Shown one piece after another: positions 8,775 through 17,280 of a DNA stretch of 64,000 bases; the stretch's first letter is position 1, and each line of letters opens with the position of its first letter. The position numbers and the translations under genes are program-made. Below the pieces are notes generated by a model. That model had not been told where the DNA came from and did no database searches. It saw only the letters and a list, made by a program, of their open reading frames with translations. This stretch comes from Methylobacterium platani (GTDB lineage Bacteria > Pseudomonadota > Alphaproteobacteria > Rhizobiales > Beijerinckiaceae). The DNA is taken from the NCBI RefSeq assembly GCF_001653715.1, contig NZ_LWHQ01000037.1, positions 8,969-72,968 on the forward strand, written 5' to 3'.

Positions 8775-9785
8775 ATGAGCGGACATACGCGCCCCACCGT
8801 CGTGGTGACCGGCGGCAGCGCCGGGGTCGGGCGCGCCGTCGCGGTGGCCTTCGGGCGCCGGGGCTGGAACGTCGGCATCGTGGCCCGGGGCCGGGCCGGC
8901 CTCGCCGCGGCGGTCGAGGAGGTGCAATCGGTCGGCGGACGGGCGCTCGGCTACCGGGCCGACGTCGCCGACGCGAAGGCGGTCGAGCGGGCGGCGGACG
9001 CCTTCGCGGAGAAGTTCGGCGGCATCGACGTCTGGGTCAACAACGCGATGGTCACGGTCTATGCCGAGGTCGAGCAGATGTCGGCGGAGGAGTTCCAGCG
9101 CGTCACCGACGTCACCTATCTCGGCCAGGTCCACGGCACCCTCGCGGCCCTGCGCCACATGAAGGCGTCGGACCGCGGCACCATCGTGCATGTCGGCTCG
9201 GCGCTCGCCTACCGGTCGATCCCGCTGCAATCGGCCTACTGCGCCGCCAAGGCGGCGGTGCGCGGCTTCGTCGACAGCCTGCGCACCGAGCTGCTGCATC
9301 ATCGCAGCGGCATCCGCCTCACCATGGTGCAGCTGCCGGCGGTGAACACGCCGCAATTCGACTGGGCCCGCTCGCGCCTGCCGCGCAAGCTCGAGCCGGT
9401 GCCGCCGATCTTCCAGCCCGAGGCGATCGCCGAGGAGATCGTCCGCGCCGCCCACGACGCGCCGCGGGAGCTCTGGATCGGCACCCCGTCCTGGCTGGCG
9501 ATCTTCGGGGCGCAGGCCGCGCCCGCCTTCAGCGACCACTACCTCGCCCGCCACGGCTACCGGGGCGAGATGACGTCGCAGGCGGCGCAGAAGGGCCGGC
9601 CCGACAACCTGTTCGAGCCGGTCGACGCCAGGCGCGACCACGGCGCCCACGGCCGCTTCGACGCCCGGGCCAAGTCCAGCGTCGTCGCCGCCGACCCGAT
9701 GTGGCTGCATATCGGGATGATCGCGGCGGCGGGCCTCGTCGGCGGCGCGGCGCTCGCGGCGGCGCGGCGCAGCGGGCGGCGGTAG
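8775..9785 (+). CDS. SDR family oxidoreductase with C-terminal membrane segment
   Basis: 336-aa short-chain dehydrogenase/reductase. The cofactor motif VVVTGGSAGVGRAVAVAFG is at the N-terminus, NNAMVTVYAEVEQ matches the NNAG motif, and the active site is S..(Y)CAAKAA within SIPLQSAYCAAKAAVRGF. Beyond about residue 250 it has an extended tail with FSDHYLARHGYRGEMTSQ and ends in a hydrophobic segment, IGMIAAAGLVGGAALAAARR, likely a membrane anchor. SDRs with this tail are usually annotated simply as SDR family oxidoreductase. ATG 8775 has GGGAG 9 nt upstream; an in-frame GTG at 8754 is possible. Confidence 0.87.
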   Translation: MSGHTRPTVVVTGGSAGVGRAVAVAFGRRGWNVGIVARGRAGLAAAVEEVQSVGGRALGYRADVADAKAVERAADAFAEKFGGIDVWVNNAMVTVYAEVEQMSAEEFQRVTDVTYLGQVHGTLAALRHMKASDRGTIVHVGSALAYRSIPLQSAYCAAKAAVRGFVDSLRTELLHHRSGIRLTMVQLPAVNTPQFDWARSRLPRKLEPVPPIFQPEAIAEEIVRAAHDAPRELWIGTPSWLAIFGAQAAPAFSDHYLARHGYRGEMTSQAAQKGRPDNLFEPVDARRDHGAHGRFDARAKSSVVAADPMWLHIGMIAAAGLVGGAALAAARRSGRR

Positions 9786-9798
9786 GAGCCGGCGGGGT

Positions 9799-9816
9799 CC
9801 TCCCGGTCGCGGGAGG
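9799..9816. terminator. Hairpin between convergent genes
   Basis: CCTCCCG (9799-9805), loop GTCG, CGGGAGG (9810-9816), placed in the 47-nt space between the convergent SDR and HxlR genes. Stem extends imperfectly on both sides. Could serve both directions; no T-run is seen. Confidence 0.55.
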
Positions 9817-9832
9817 GCCCCTCCGCGGGGGC

Positions 9833-10210
9833 TCAGCGCCGGGAGGTCGGGCGCTCGCCGAGGCTGTCGAGGGCGTCGGCGTTGGCGCGGCCCCAGGCGT
9901 AGAGCAGCTCCACCGGCTCGACGAAGCGGCGGCCGAGGGTCGTCAGGCGGTACTCGACCGCCGGCGGCACCGTGCCGGCGACGTGCCGGGTGAGGAGGCC
10001 GCTGCCCTCCATCTCGCGGAGCGTCTGGGTCAGCATCTTCTTCGAGATGCCGGGCAGGCTGCGGTGCAGCACGCCGGTGCGCGCGCAGCCCTCGTGGCGG
10101 GCGTGGAGCGTGTGCAGGATCATGCTCGTCCACTTGGTGGCGAACAGTTCCAGCACGCGCCGGGGGGCGCAATCCTCGCGCCACGAATCCTCGGGAGCGC
10201 CCGGCCTCAT
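9833..10210 (-). CDS. HxlR family winged-helix transcriptional regulator
   Basis: 125-aa HxlR/YodB/MarR-like regulator. The family's conserved cysteine followed by a helix is seen in DCAPRRVLELFATKWTSMIL near residue 14. The winged helix continues with LPGISKKMLTQTLREMEGSG and the wing PPAVEYRLTTLGR. HxlR proteins often sense reactive electrophiles or oxidation through that cysteine and repress adjacent oxidoreductases. The gene is divergent from the PRISE-type reductase at 10322 (111 nt between starts), which is the likely target. ATG 10210 has AGGAGGT 7 nt upstream. Confidence 0.9.
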   Translation of the reverse strand: MRPGAPEDSWREDCAPRRVLELFATKWTSMILHTLHARHEGCARTGVLHRSLPGISKKMLTQTLREMEGSGLLTRHVAGTVPPAVEYRLTTLGRRFVEPVELLYAWGRANADALDSLGERPTSRR

Positions 10211-10321
10211 CGTGGTTACCTCCTGGTGCCTATGTCCCCGACGGGTGCCGTCTAGCGGCAGGGCCGGGCCCTGACTAGCTCAAGCCCTGACCAGATCCTG
10301 CGCACGAATTCGGAGACCATC

Positions 10322-11386
10322 ATGAGCGGAACGGCACTGATCGCCGGCGTCAGCGGCATCGTCGGCAGCAACCTCGCCCACCACCTCCTTGCCACCGGGT
10401 GGTCGGTGCAGGGCCTCGCCCGGCGCCCGCCGACGGACCTGCCCGGCCTCGAGCCGGTCGCGGCCGACCTGCTCGATCCGGCCGCCCTGGAAAAGGCCCT
10501 CGCGGGACGGCGCCCGAGCCACGTCTTCATCACGACCTGGCTGCGCCAGGACACCGAGGCCGAGAACATCCGGGTCAACGCCGCGATGGTCCGCAACCTG
10601 CTCGACGCGGTGCGGCCGGCCGGCAGCGTGCGCCACGTCGCCCTGGTGACCGGCCTGAAGCACTATCTCGGCCCGTTCGAGGCCTACGGGAAGGGCAGCC
10701 TGCCGGCGACGCCGTTCCGCGAGGACCAGGGCCGGCTCGACGTCGAGAACTTCTACTACGCCCAGGAGGACGAGGTCTTCGCCGCCGCCGGGCGCGACGG
10801 GTTCGGGTGGAGCGTGCACCGGCCCCACACCATCATCGGCTACGCCCTCGGCAACGCCATGAACATGGGCGTGACGCTCGCGACCTACGCCACCCTGTGC
10901 CGGGAGACCGGCCGGCCGTTCCGCTTCCCGGGCTCGGCGGCGCAGTGGAACGGGCTGACCGACATGACCGACGCGCGGCTGCTCGCCCGGCACCTCGCCT
11001 GGGCGGCGACGTCCCCGGCCGCCCGCGACGAGGCCTTCAACGTCGTCAACGGCGACGTCTTCCGCTGGAGCTGGATGTGGGGGCGCCTGGCTCAGTGGTT
11101 CGGTCTCGAGCCCGCGCCCTTCGACGGCACGGTCCGGCCGCTGCAGGAGCAGATGGCCGGCGACGCCCCGGTCTGGGCCCGGATCGCGGCTCAGGCCGGG
11201 CTGGTCGAGCCCGACCTGAACCGACTCGCCTCGGCCTGGCACACCGATGCCGATCTCGGCCGGCCGTTCGAGGTCGTCACCGACATGAGCAAGAGCCGCC
11301 GGCTCGGCTTCCTCGACTACCAGGCCACCGACGAGTCCTTCCTCGACCTGTTCGCGCGCCTGCGGACGGCGCGCGTCATTCCCTGA
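10322..11386 (+). CDS. PRISE-type SDR family oxidoreductase (progesterone 5-beta-reductase/iridoid synthase-like)
   Basis: 354-aa atypical SDR. The cofactor site is ALIAGVSGIVGSNLAHHLLA at residues about 4-24, using the G-x-x-G-x-x-G spacing of extended SDRs. Other PRISE-like stretches are HYLGPFEAYGKG, WSVHRPHTIIGYALGNAMNM, EAFNVVNGDVFRWSWMWG and RRLGFLDYQATDESF. The family reduces activated C=C bonds of enones. Controlled most likely by the divergent HxlR regulator, consistent with a role in reducing reactive electrophiles (inference). CGGAGA precedes ATG 10322 by 6 nt. Confidence 0.87.
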   Translation: MSGTALIAGVSGIVGSNLAHHLLATGWSVQGLARRPPTDLPGLEPVAADLLDPAALEKALAGRRPSHVFITTWLRQDTEAENIRVNAAMVRNLLDAVRPAGSVRHVALVTGLKHYLGPFEAYGKGSLPATPFREDQGRLDVENFYYAQEDEVFAAAGRDGFGWSVHRPHTIIGYALGNAMNMGVTLATYATLCRETGRPFRFPGSAAQWNGLTDMTDARLLARHLAWAATSPAARDEAFNVVNGDVFRWSWMWGRLAQWFGLEPAPFDGTVRPLQEQMAGDAPVWARIAAQAGLVEPDLNRLASAWHTDADLGRPFEVVTDMSKSRRLGFLDYQATDESFLDLFARLRTARVIP

Positions 11387-11454
11387 CCGGCCTGAGGGCG
11401 GGGGACCGGCCCGCCCGCGACGGCGGGCCGGCCATCGGGCGGCCTGTCCGACGG

Positions 11455-11913
11455 GTGCTGGTGGTCGAGGACCTCGAGGTCGGGCGCTTCGCCACCCGGA
11501 TCCTGGCGGATCTCGGCTACGCCACCACCTGGACGGTCATTGCCGAGGATGCTCGCGACGAGCGCGCGCTTGCGGCCGAGGACACCCGCGACGAGCGCGG
11601 GCTTGCGGCCGAGGACACCCGCGACAAGCGCGGGCTTGCGGCCGAGGACACCCGCGACAAGCGCGGGCTTGCGGCCGAGGACGCCCGCGACGAGCGCGGT
11701 CCCGACGGCGCCGGCTTCGACGCGCTGTTCTCCGACGTGGTCATGCCGGGCATGGGCGGGATCGCGCTCGCCTGGGTCCTGGCGCAGGAGAACGCCGACG
11801 GGCTCGAACTCCCGCGCAAGCCCTGCTCGGCCGAGCGGGTCTCGCGCGTGCTGCGCGAGGTCATGCGCCGCGCCCCGCGCCATCGGCCGGCCGGCCGGCC
11901 GGCCGGAGAGTGA
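11455..11913 (+). pseudogene. Degenerate response-regulator receiver domain with internal 33-bp tandem repeat
   Basis: The frame encodes RRVLVVEDLEVGRFATRILA (receiver beta-1/alpha-1 with the acidic pair), then after a repeat block FDALFSDVVMPGMGGIALAW (phospho-acceptor Asp in SDVVMPGM), then LPRKPCSAERVSRVLREVMR (the conserved Lys-Pro near beta-5). The stretch normally holding beta-4, including the Thr/Ser after the phosphosite, is missing, and the alpha-2 region is replaced by 4.7 copies of an 11-residue repeat. There is no ATG; GTG 11455 is the best start, or the piece is a remnant of a hybrid histidine kinase whose N-terminus is gone. Probably non-functional. It starts 68 nt after the PRISE gene. 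Confidence 0.7.
11545..11700 (+). repeat. 33-bp tandem repeat, 4.7 units
   Basis: Units start at 11545, 11578, 11611 and 11644, with a partial at 11677-11700. Consensus peptide per unit is EDTRDERGLAA (variants T/A, E/K, G/A). Units 3 and 4 are identical in peptide. The unit length is a multiple of three, so copy-number change would keep the frame. Confidence 0.92.
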
Positions 11914-12248
11914 TCGCGGCAGCGTGCCGGCAGGGTCCATGTAAAGAATTTTCCTCTCGCGGCCGGCATCGCCGCAGACCCTCCATGCTCGCCACCCGTC
12001 GATGAAGCAAAACGTCTCCCTCTTCTTGCGGAGAGGAGAGAAATACGTTTTCCCGCCCGTTCTTACCGATCGGAAGCCGGGCTTGACCGTCGGTCTCGCG
12101 CAAAGGAAACCGGCGGTCGATGGCGGCCGCCGCGCCGGGCGGATCGCGGGCCCGGTCCCGATCGCACCGGCCCGCGGCGTCCGGCCCGGGAGTTGCTTGG
12201 GGTCGGGCGGCAGGCGCTCGCGTCGCAGGGCTCGCACGAGGACCGCGC
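11914..12248. other. Intergenic gap upstream of the taurine operon (335 nt)
   Basis: No gene seen. It contains a relatively AT-rich stretch (11940-12060) with the large hairpin at 12009-12051. The operon promoter presumably lies between this and the tauA-like start at 12249. Confidence 0.55.
12009..12051. promoter_or_regulatory. 43-nt imperfect hairpin (AAAACGT...ACGTTTT)
   Basis: AAAACGT (12009-12015) pairs with ACGTTTT (12045-12051), and inside them TCTCCCTCT nearly pairs with AGAGGAGA around a short loop. It ends in TTTT on the plus strand, so it may be a terminator for the preceding receiver remnant. An operator for the taurine operon 200 nt downstream is the alternative. Confidence 0.5.
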
Positions 12249-13259
12249 ATGATCACCAGGAAGACCTTGCTGTCCGCTCTCGCCGCCGCGGCGCTCGTGC
12301 CTTTGGCGGGGCTCGCCCCGGCGCGGGCGGCGGGCAAGAGCGTCACGATCGCCTACCAGGACATGACGACGCCGATCCGCGTGATGATGGAGAGCGGCGA
12401 GCTGGAGAAGCGGACCGGCACCGCGGTGAAGTGGGTGAAGTTCGCCACCGGCGCCGACGTCGTGCGCGCCATGGCGTCGGGCAGCGTCGATATCGGCGAG
12501 TCGGGGTCGGCGGCGATCGCGGCGGCCGCCTCGCAGGGCCTGCCGATCAAGCTGTTCTGGATCCTCGACGACATCGGCGACGCCGAGCAGCTCGTCGCCC
12601 GCAAGGGCACCGGGATCGCCTCGATCAAGGACCTCAAGGGCAAGACGGTCGCCGTGCCCTTCGTCTCCACCGCCCATTACCAGCTGATGTTCGCGCTGCA
12701 GGAGGCGGGCCTGGGCCCGAAGGACGTCCGGATCCTCAACATGCGCCCGCCGGAGATCGCCGCCGCCTGGGAGCGCGGCGACATCGACGCCACCTTCGTC
12801 TGGGCACCGGTTCTGACGACCGTGAAGAAGACCGGCACGGTCCTGGCCTCGGCCGGCGACTTCGCCGCCAAGGGCAAGGCGACCTTCGACGGCATCGTGG
12901 CGACCGATGCCGCGCTGTCCGCCCACCGCGACTTCCTGGTCACCTTCGCGCGGCTGCTCGCCGCCGCCGATGCCGACTACGCCAAGTCGGGCCGCACCTG
13001 GAACGCGGCCTCGCCGCAGGTGGCGGCGATCGCCAAGTGGACCGGCGCCGCGCCGGCCGAGGTGCCGGATTCGCTCGCCGCCTACCGCTTCCCGACGCTG
13101 GCCGAGCAGGCCTCGCCCCGCTGGCTCGGCGGCGGCGCGGCGGACGCGCTCAGGTCGACGGCGGAGTTCCTGAAGGCGCAAGGCCGCGTGCCCGACCTCG
13201 CGCCGGATTACGGCGCCTTCGTCACCGCCGGCGTGGCCGAGGCCGCCCTCAAGCCCTGA
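12249..13259 (+). CDS. tauA: Taurine-type ABC transporter substrate-binding protein
   Basis: 336-aa periplasmic binding protein of the TauA/SsuA (NMT1-like) group. Signal peptide MITRKTLLSALAAAALVPLA is cleaved near ARAAG. The mature protein shows VTIAYQDMTTP, VKFATGADVVRAMASGSVDI (the family's G-S-x-D-I segment), LVARKGTGIASIKDLKGKTV, VPFVSTAHYQL and ERGDIDATFVWAPVL, all characteristic of TauA. GAGGA precedes ATG 12249 by 6 nt. First gene of tauABC plus an aminotransferase that acts on taurine, which makes taurine the likely ligand. Confidence 0.9.
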   Translation: MITRKTLLSALAAAALVPLAGLAPARAAGKSVTIAYQDMTTPIRVMMESGELEKRTGTAVKWVKFATGADVVRAMASGSVDIGESGSAAIAAAASQGLPIKLFWILDDIGDAEQLVARKGTGIASIKDLKGKTVAVPFVSTAHYQLMFALQEAGLGPKDVRILNMRPPEIAAAWERGDIDATFVWAPVLTTVKKTGTVLASAGDFAAKGKATFDGIVATDAALSAHRDFLVTFARLLAAADADYAKSGRTWNAASPQVAAIAKWTGAAPAEVPDSLAAYRFPTLAEQASPRWLGGGAADALRSTAEFLKAQGRVPDLAPDYGAFVTAGVAEAALKP

Positions 13260-13286
13260 CCGGCACGCGACAGGAGGGATCCGCCG

Positions 13287-14090
13287 ATGCTGGAGATCCG
13301 CAAGCTCAGCGTCCGCTACGGCGAGGGCGAGGCCGCGACGCTCGCCCTGTCCCGGATCGACCTCACGATCGAGCCGGGGGAGTTCGTCGTCGCGCTCGGC
13401 GCCTCGGGCTGCGGGAAGACCACCCTGCTCAACGCCATCGCGGGCTTCCTGCCGGCGAGCGAGGGGCGGATCCTCCTCGACGGGCGGCCGGTCACCGGGC
13501 CGGGGGCCGATCGCGGCGTGGTGTTCCAGCGCCACGCGCTGATGCCCTGGCTCGACGTGCTCGACAACGTCGCCTTCGGCCTGAGGATGCAGGGCGTCCC
13601 GAGGCCGGACCGCGAGGCGCGGGCCCGCGCGATGCTCGACCTCGTCGGGCTCGCGGACGTCGCGGGCCGGCGGATCTACGAGTTGTCCGGCGGCATGCAG
13701 CAGCGCGTCGGCATCGCCCGGGCGCTCACCGCCGATCCGCGCATGCTGCTGATGGACGAGCCGCTCGGCGCGCTCGACGCCTTCACCCGCGAGCAGGTGC
13801 AGGAGCTGATCCTGACGCTGTGGGCGCGGACGCGGAAGATGGCGTTCTTCATCACCCACGAGGTCGAGGAGGCGATCTTCCTGGCGACCAAGCTCGTCGT
13901 GATGACGCCTCGGCCGGGCCGCATTGCCGAGATCGTCCCCCTCGATTTCTGCCGGCGCTTCCTCGCCGGCGAGCCGACGCGGTCGGTGAAGTCGAGCCCC
14001 GACTTCATCGCCATGCGCGAGCGGGTGCTGCGCTTCGTCCACGACCATGGCGGGGCGGCGACCGGCCCCGGACAGGGAGAAGCCGCATGA
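13287..14090 (+). CDS. tauB: Taurine-type ABC transporter ATP-binding protein
   Basis: 267-aa ABC ATPase of the TauB/SsuB/NrtD family. Walker A is GASGCGKTT (about residues 38-46), the Q-loop lies in VVFQRHALMPWLDV, the signature is ELSGGMQQRVGIARAL, Walker B is MLLMDEPLGALD, and the H-loop is FITHEVEEA. The Q-loop context ALMPWL and the LSGGMQQR signature are typical of taurine/sulfonate importers. AGGAGGG precedes ATG 13287 by 9 nt. Its stop overlaps the tauC start (ATGA), indicating translational coupling. Confidence 0.93.
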   Translation: MLEIRKLSVRYGEGEAATLALSRIDLTIEPGEFVVALGASGCGKTTLLNAIAGFLPASEGRILLDGRPVTGPGADRGVVFQRHALMPWLDVLDNVAFGLRMQGVPRPDREARARAMLDLVGLADVAGRRIYELSGGMQQRVGIARALTADPRMLLMDEPLGALDAFTREQVQELILTLWARTRKMAFFITHEVEEAIFLATKLVVMTPRPGRIAEIVPLDFCRRFLAGEPTRSVKSSPDFIAMRERVLRFVHDHGGAATGPGQGEAA

Positions 14091-14953
14091 GTCACCCCGT
14101 CCCGACCCCCGCCTGCCCGGGCGAGGCCGTCCTCGCCGAGCCGGCGGCGCGGCCCCCGTCCTCCGCGCCCCGCCCGGCACGGCGGGCCGTGCCGCCGGCC
14201 TGGCTCGTCAGCCTGGCGACGGTCGGGCTCGCCGGCGCCGCCTGGTTCGCGGCGACGCAAGCCGGCCTCGTCAAGCCGCTGTTCCTGCCCCGGCCGGCCA
14301 GCGTGGTCGCGGCCTTCGCGGACGCGCTCGACGGGCGGATCGACGGCGCGCCGCTCCTCGAGCACGTCGCCACCAGCCTGATGCGGGTCGTCGGCGCCTT
14401 CGCGCTCGCGGCGCTGATCGGGATCCCGGTCGGCCTCGCCACCGGGCTGAACCGGACCCTGCGGGCCGTGCTCGACCCGTTCATCGAGTTCTACCGCCCG
14501 CTGCCGCCGCTCGCCTACCTGCCGCTCGTCGTCATCTGGTTCGGGATCGGCGAGACCTCGAAGATCCTGCTGATCTTCCTCGCCTGCTTCGCGCCCGTCG
14601 CCCTCGCCGCCCGCGCCGGCGTCTCGGCGGCGAGCCTCGACCAGGTCAACGCCGCCCGCGCGCTTGGCGCCAGCCGGGCCCAGGTGGTGCGCCACGTGGT
14701 GCTGCCGGCGGCCCTGCCCGACATCCTGGTCGGCCTGCGCATCGGCATGGGCGTCGGCTGGACCACCCTGGTGGCGGCCGAGATGGTGGCGGCCTCGACC
14801 GGCATCGGCCAGATGGTGCTCAACGCCTCGAACTTCCTGCGCACCGACATCGTGGTGATGGGAATCCTGGTGATCGGCGCCCTGGCGGCGGGGTTCGAGC
14901 TCGGCATGCGCCGGCTGGAACGGCGCCTCACCCCGTGGAAGGGTCGGGCCTGA
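14087..14953 (+). CDS. tauC: Taurine-type ABC transporter permease
   Basis: 288-aa permease of the TauC/SsuC family (BPD_transp_1). After a cytoplasmic proline/alanine-rich N-terminus, the first membrane segment is WLVSLATVGLAGAAWFAATQ. The signature YRPLPPLAYLPLVVIWFGIG and the EAA-type loop ARALGASRAQVVRHVVLPAA contact the ATPase. Overlaps the tauB stop by 4 nt. The N-terminal ~35 residues are longer than in many homologues. Confidence 0.93.
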   Translation: MSHPVPTPACPGEAVLAEPAARPPSSAPRPARRAVPPAWLVSLATVGLAGAAWFAATQAGLVKPLFLPRPASVVAAFADALDGRIDGAPLLEHVATSLMRVVGAFALAALIGIPVGLATGLNRTLRAVLDPFIEFYRPLPPLAYLPLVVIWFGIGETSKILLIFLACFAPVALAARAGVSAASLDQVNAARALGASRAQVVRHVVLPAALPDILVGLRIGMGVGWTTLVAAEMVAASTGIGQMVLNASNFLRTDIVVMGILVIGALAAGFELGMRRLERRLTPWKGRA

Positions 14954-14994
14954 CGGTCACGGCCGATTCGGACGACGCCGCGAGACAAACGCCG

Positions 14995-16377
14995 ATGAAC
15001 GACATGCACCGCACCAACGACCTGCGCCACGTCATCGAGGCCGACCGGGCCCATGTCTGGCACCACCTGTCGCAGCACAAGCCCTACGAGACCGTCGACC
15101 CGCGGGTGATGGTCGAGGGCAAGGGGATGCGGGTCTGGGATGCGACGGGCCGCGAATACCTCGACGCGGTGTCCGGCGGCGTCTGGACCGTTAATGTCGG
15201 CTACGGCCGCACCAGCATCGCCGACGCGGTGCGCGACCAGCTGGTCAAGCTCAACTACTTCGCCGGCTCGGCCGGCTCGGTCCCGGCCGCCCTGTTCTCC
15301 GAGCGGCTGATCAGAAAGATGCCCGGCATGGCGCGGGTCTACTATTCCAACTCGGGCTCGGAGGCGAACGAGAAGGTGTTCAAGATGGTGCGCCAGATCG
15401 CGCACCGGCACCACGGCGGCCGCAAGGCGAAGATCCTCTACCGCGAGCGCGACTATCACGGCACCACGATCGGCGCGCTGGCGGCGGCCGGCCAGGACCA
15501 GCGCCGCGACCAGTACGGCCCGTTCCCCGACGGCTTCGTGGCGGTGCCGCACTGCCTCGAATACCGCAGCCAGTGGGGCGCGGTGGAGAATTACGGCGAA
15601 CGGGCCGCCGACGCGATCGAGGCGGTGATCCTGCGCGAGGGTCCCGACAGCATCGGGGCGATCTGCCTCGAGCCCGTCACCGCCGGCGGCGGCGTGATCC
15701 CGCCACCCAGGGGCTACTGGGAGAAGGTGCAGGACATCTGCCGCCGGCACGACATCCTGATCCACATCGACGAGGTGGTCTGCGGCATGGGCCGCACCGG
15801 CGCGTGGTTCGGCTACCAGAATTACGGCGTGCAGCCGGACTTCGTCACCATGGCGAAGGGCGTGGCCTCGGGCTACGCGGCGATCGCCTGCACGACGACG
15901 ACCGAGGCGGTGTTCGCGCTGTTCAAGGACGACGCCGCGGACCCGATGTCGTACTTCCGCGACATCTCGACCTTCGGCGGATGCACCGCCGGCCCGGCGG
16001 CGGCGCTCGAGACCATGCGCATCACCGAGGAGGAGGGCCTCCTCGCCAACACGATCGCGATGGGCGAGCGGCTGATGGCGGGCCTCCACGCCCTCGCCGA
16101 GCGCCACCCGGTCGTCGGCGACGTGCGCGGCAAGGGCCTCTTTTGCGGCGCCGAGCTCGTCGCCGACCGCGCCACGAAGGAGCCGGCCGAGGAGACGCGC
16201 GTCCAGGCCGTCGTCGCCGACTGCATGGCCCACGGCGTCATCATCGGCGCCACCAACCGCTCGCTGCCCGGGCTCAACAATACGCTCTGTCTCAGCCCGG
16301 CCCTGATCGCGACCCCGGACGACATCGACCGGATCGTCGAGGCGATCGACGGGGCGCTGGGCCGGGTGTTCGGCTGA
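14995..16377 (+). CDS. tpa: Taurine:pyruvate aminotransferase (class III)
   Basis: 460-aa PLP-dependent class III aminotransferase resembling taurine:pyruvate aminotransferase, which converts taurine and pyruvate to sulfoacetaldehyde and alanine. The opening HVWHHLSQHKPYE and the stretch MVEGKGMRVWDATGREYLDA are typical of Tpa. PLP contacts are seen in YYSNSGSEANE and IHIDEVVCGMGRTG, and the Schiff-base lysine in TMAKGVASGYAAI. It follows the importer by 41 nt. Sulfoacetaldehyde acetyltransferase (xsc), the usual next step, is not in the window. Start ATG 14995 lacks a strong ribosome site; substrate assignment rests on family and context. Confidence 0.87.
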   Translation: MNDMHRTNDLRHVIEADRAHVWHHLSQHKPYETVDPRVMVEGKGMRVWDATGREYLDAVSGGVWTVNVGYGRTSIADAVRDQLVKLNYFAGSAGSVPAALFSERLIRKMPGMARVYYSNSGSEANEKVFKMVRQIAHRHHGGRKAKILYRERDYHGTTIGALAAAGQDQRRDQYGPFPDGFVAVPHCLEYRSQWGAVENYGERAADAIEAVILREGPDSIGAICLEPVTAGGGVIPPPRGYWEKVQDICRRHDILIHIDEVVCGMGRTGAWFGYQNYGVQPDFVTMAKGVASGYAAIACTTTTEAVFALFKDDAADPMSYFRDISTFGGCTAGPAAALETMRITEEEGLLANTIAMGERLMAGLHALAERHPVVGDVRGKGLFCGAELVADRATKEPAEETRVQAVVADCMAHGVIIGATNRSLPGLNNTLCLSPALIATPDDIDRIVEAIDGALGRVFG

Positions 16378-16506
16378 GCGGAGCGGAGCGACGGCGGGGC
16401 GCGCCCTGCTCGTCGCGCCGGTCCGCGTCGAGCGGCAGCGCGCGGCCCGGGCCGGAATGCGGGGCCGATGCCCCGCCGCATCGGGCGTGACCGGGACGCG
16501 GACGCA

Positions 16507-17262
16507 CTACCGCGTCGCGAAGCCGGTATCGGCCGCCACCGCCTGCAGCCGCTCGGGGTCGCGCTCCTTCCGCTCGCTGTAGCGGTCGACCAGGTACCCG
16601 GACTGCCCGCGGGTCAGCAGCGTGAACTTCACCAGCTCCTCGCACACGTCCACCACGCGGTCGTAGAGCGGTCCCGGCCGCATCCGGCCGTCGTCGTCGA
16701 ATTCCCGGTAGGCCGTCGGCACGCTGGACTGGTTCGGGATGGTGATCATCCGCATCCAGCGGCCGAGGATGCGCAGAGCGTTCACGGCGTTGAAGCTCTG
16801 CGAGCCGCCGGAGACCTGCATGACGGCGAGGGTCCGACCCTGGGTCGGCCTCACGCCGCCCTCGCTCAAGGGCAGCCAGTCGATCTGGCTCTTCATCACG
16901 CCGGTCAGGGTGCCGTGCCGCTCGGGCGACACCCACACGTGCCCCTCGGACCAGAGCGAGAGCTGCCGCAGTTCCCGCACCTTCGGGTGGTCGGCGGCGG
17001 CATCGTCGGGCAGCGGCAGCCCATCCGCATGGAAGACGCGCACCTCGCCGCCCATCGCGTCCAGCAGGCGGGCCGCCTCGCAGGCCAGGAAGCGGCTGAA
17101 CGAGCGCTCCCGGAGCGAGCCGTAGAGGATCAGGAAGCGCGGCGCGTGGGTGAGCGGCCGCGCCACCTGCAGGTGCGCCGCGGTCGGAGCCGCGAAATGC
17201 GCCTCGCTCAGGTTCGGGAAGCCGTCGCGAGCGGAGGGGAGAGGCGGCTGAGGCTTGTCCAA
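16507..17262 (-). CDS. arsH: ArsH, NADPH-dependent FMN reductase / organoarsenical oxidase
   Basis: 251-aa ArsH flavoprotein, known to oxidise trivalent methylarsenicals and to protect against arsenicals. The opening PNLSEAHFAAPTAAHL is the conserved ArsH N-terminus; the FMN site is seen in ILYGSLRERSFSR, and PERHGTLTGVMKSQIDWLPL and TLAVMQVSGGSQSFN are family hallmarks. The apparent start is TTG at 17262; no in-frame ATG is available before the conserved N-terminus. Divergent from arsR with an operator-like palindrome in the 47-nt gap, so arsenite-induced expression is likely. Confidence 0.92.
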   Translation of the reverse strand: MDKPQPPLPSARDGFPNLSEAHFAAPTAAHLQVARPLTHAPRFLILYGSLRERSFSRFLACEAARLLDAMGGEVRVFHADGLPLPDDAAADHPKVRELRQLSLWSEGHVWVSPERHGTLTGVMKSQIDWLPLSEGGVRPTQGRTLAVMQVSGGSQSFNAVNALRILGRWMRMITIPNQSSVPTAYREFDDDGRMRPGPLYDRVVDVCEELVKFTLLTRGQSGYLVDRYSERKERDPERLQAVAADTGFATR

Positions 17263-17280
17263 GGCGGCACTTTCATCTAC

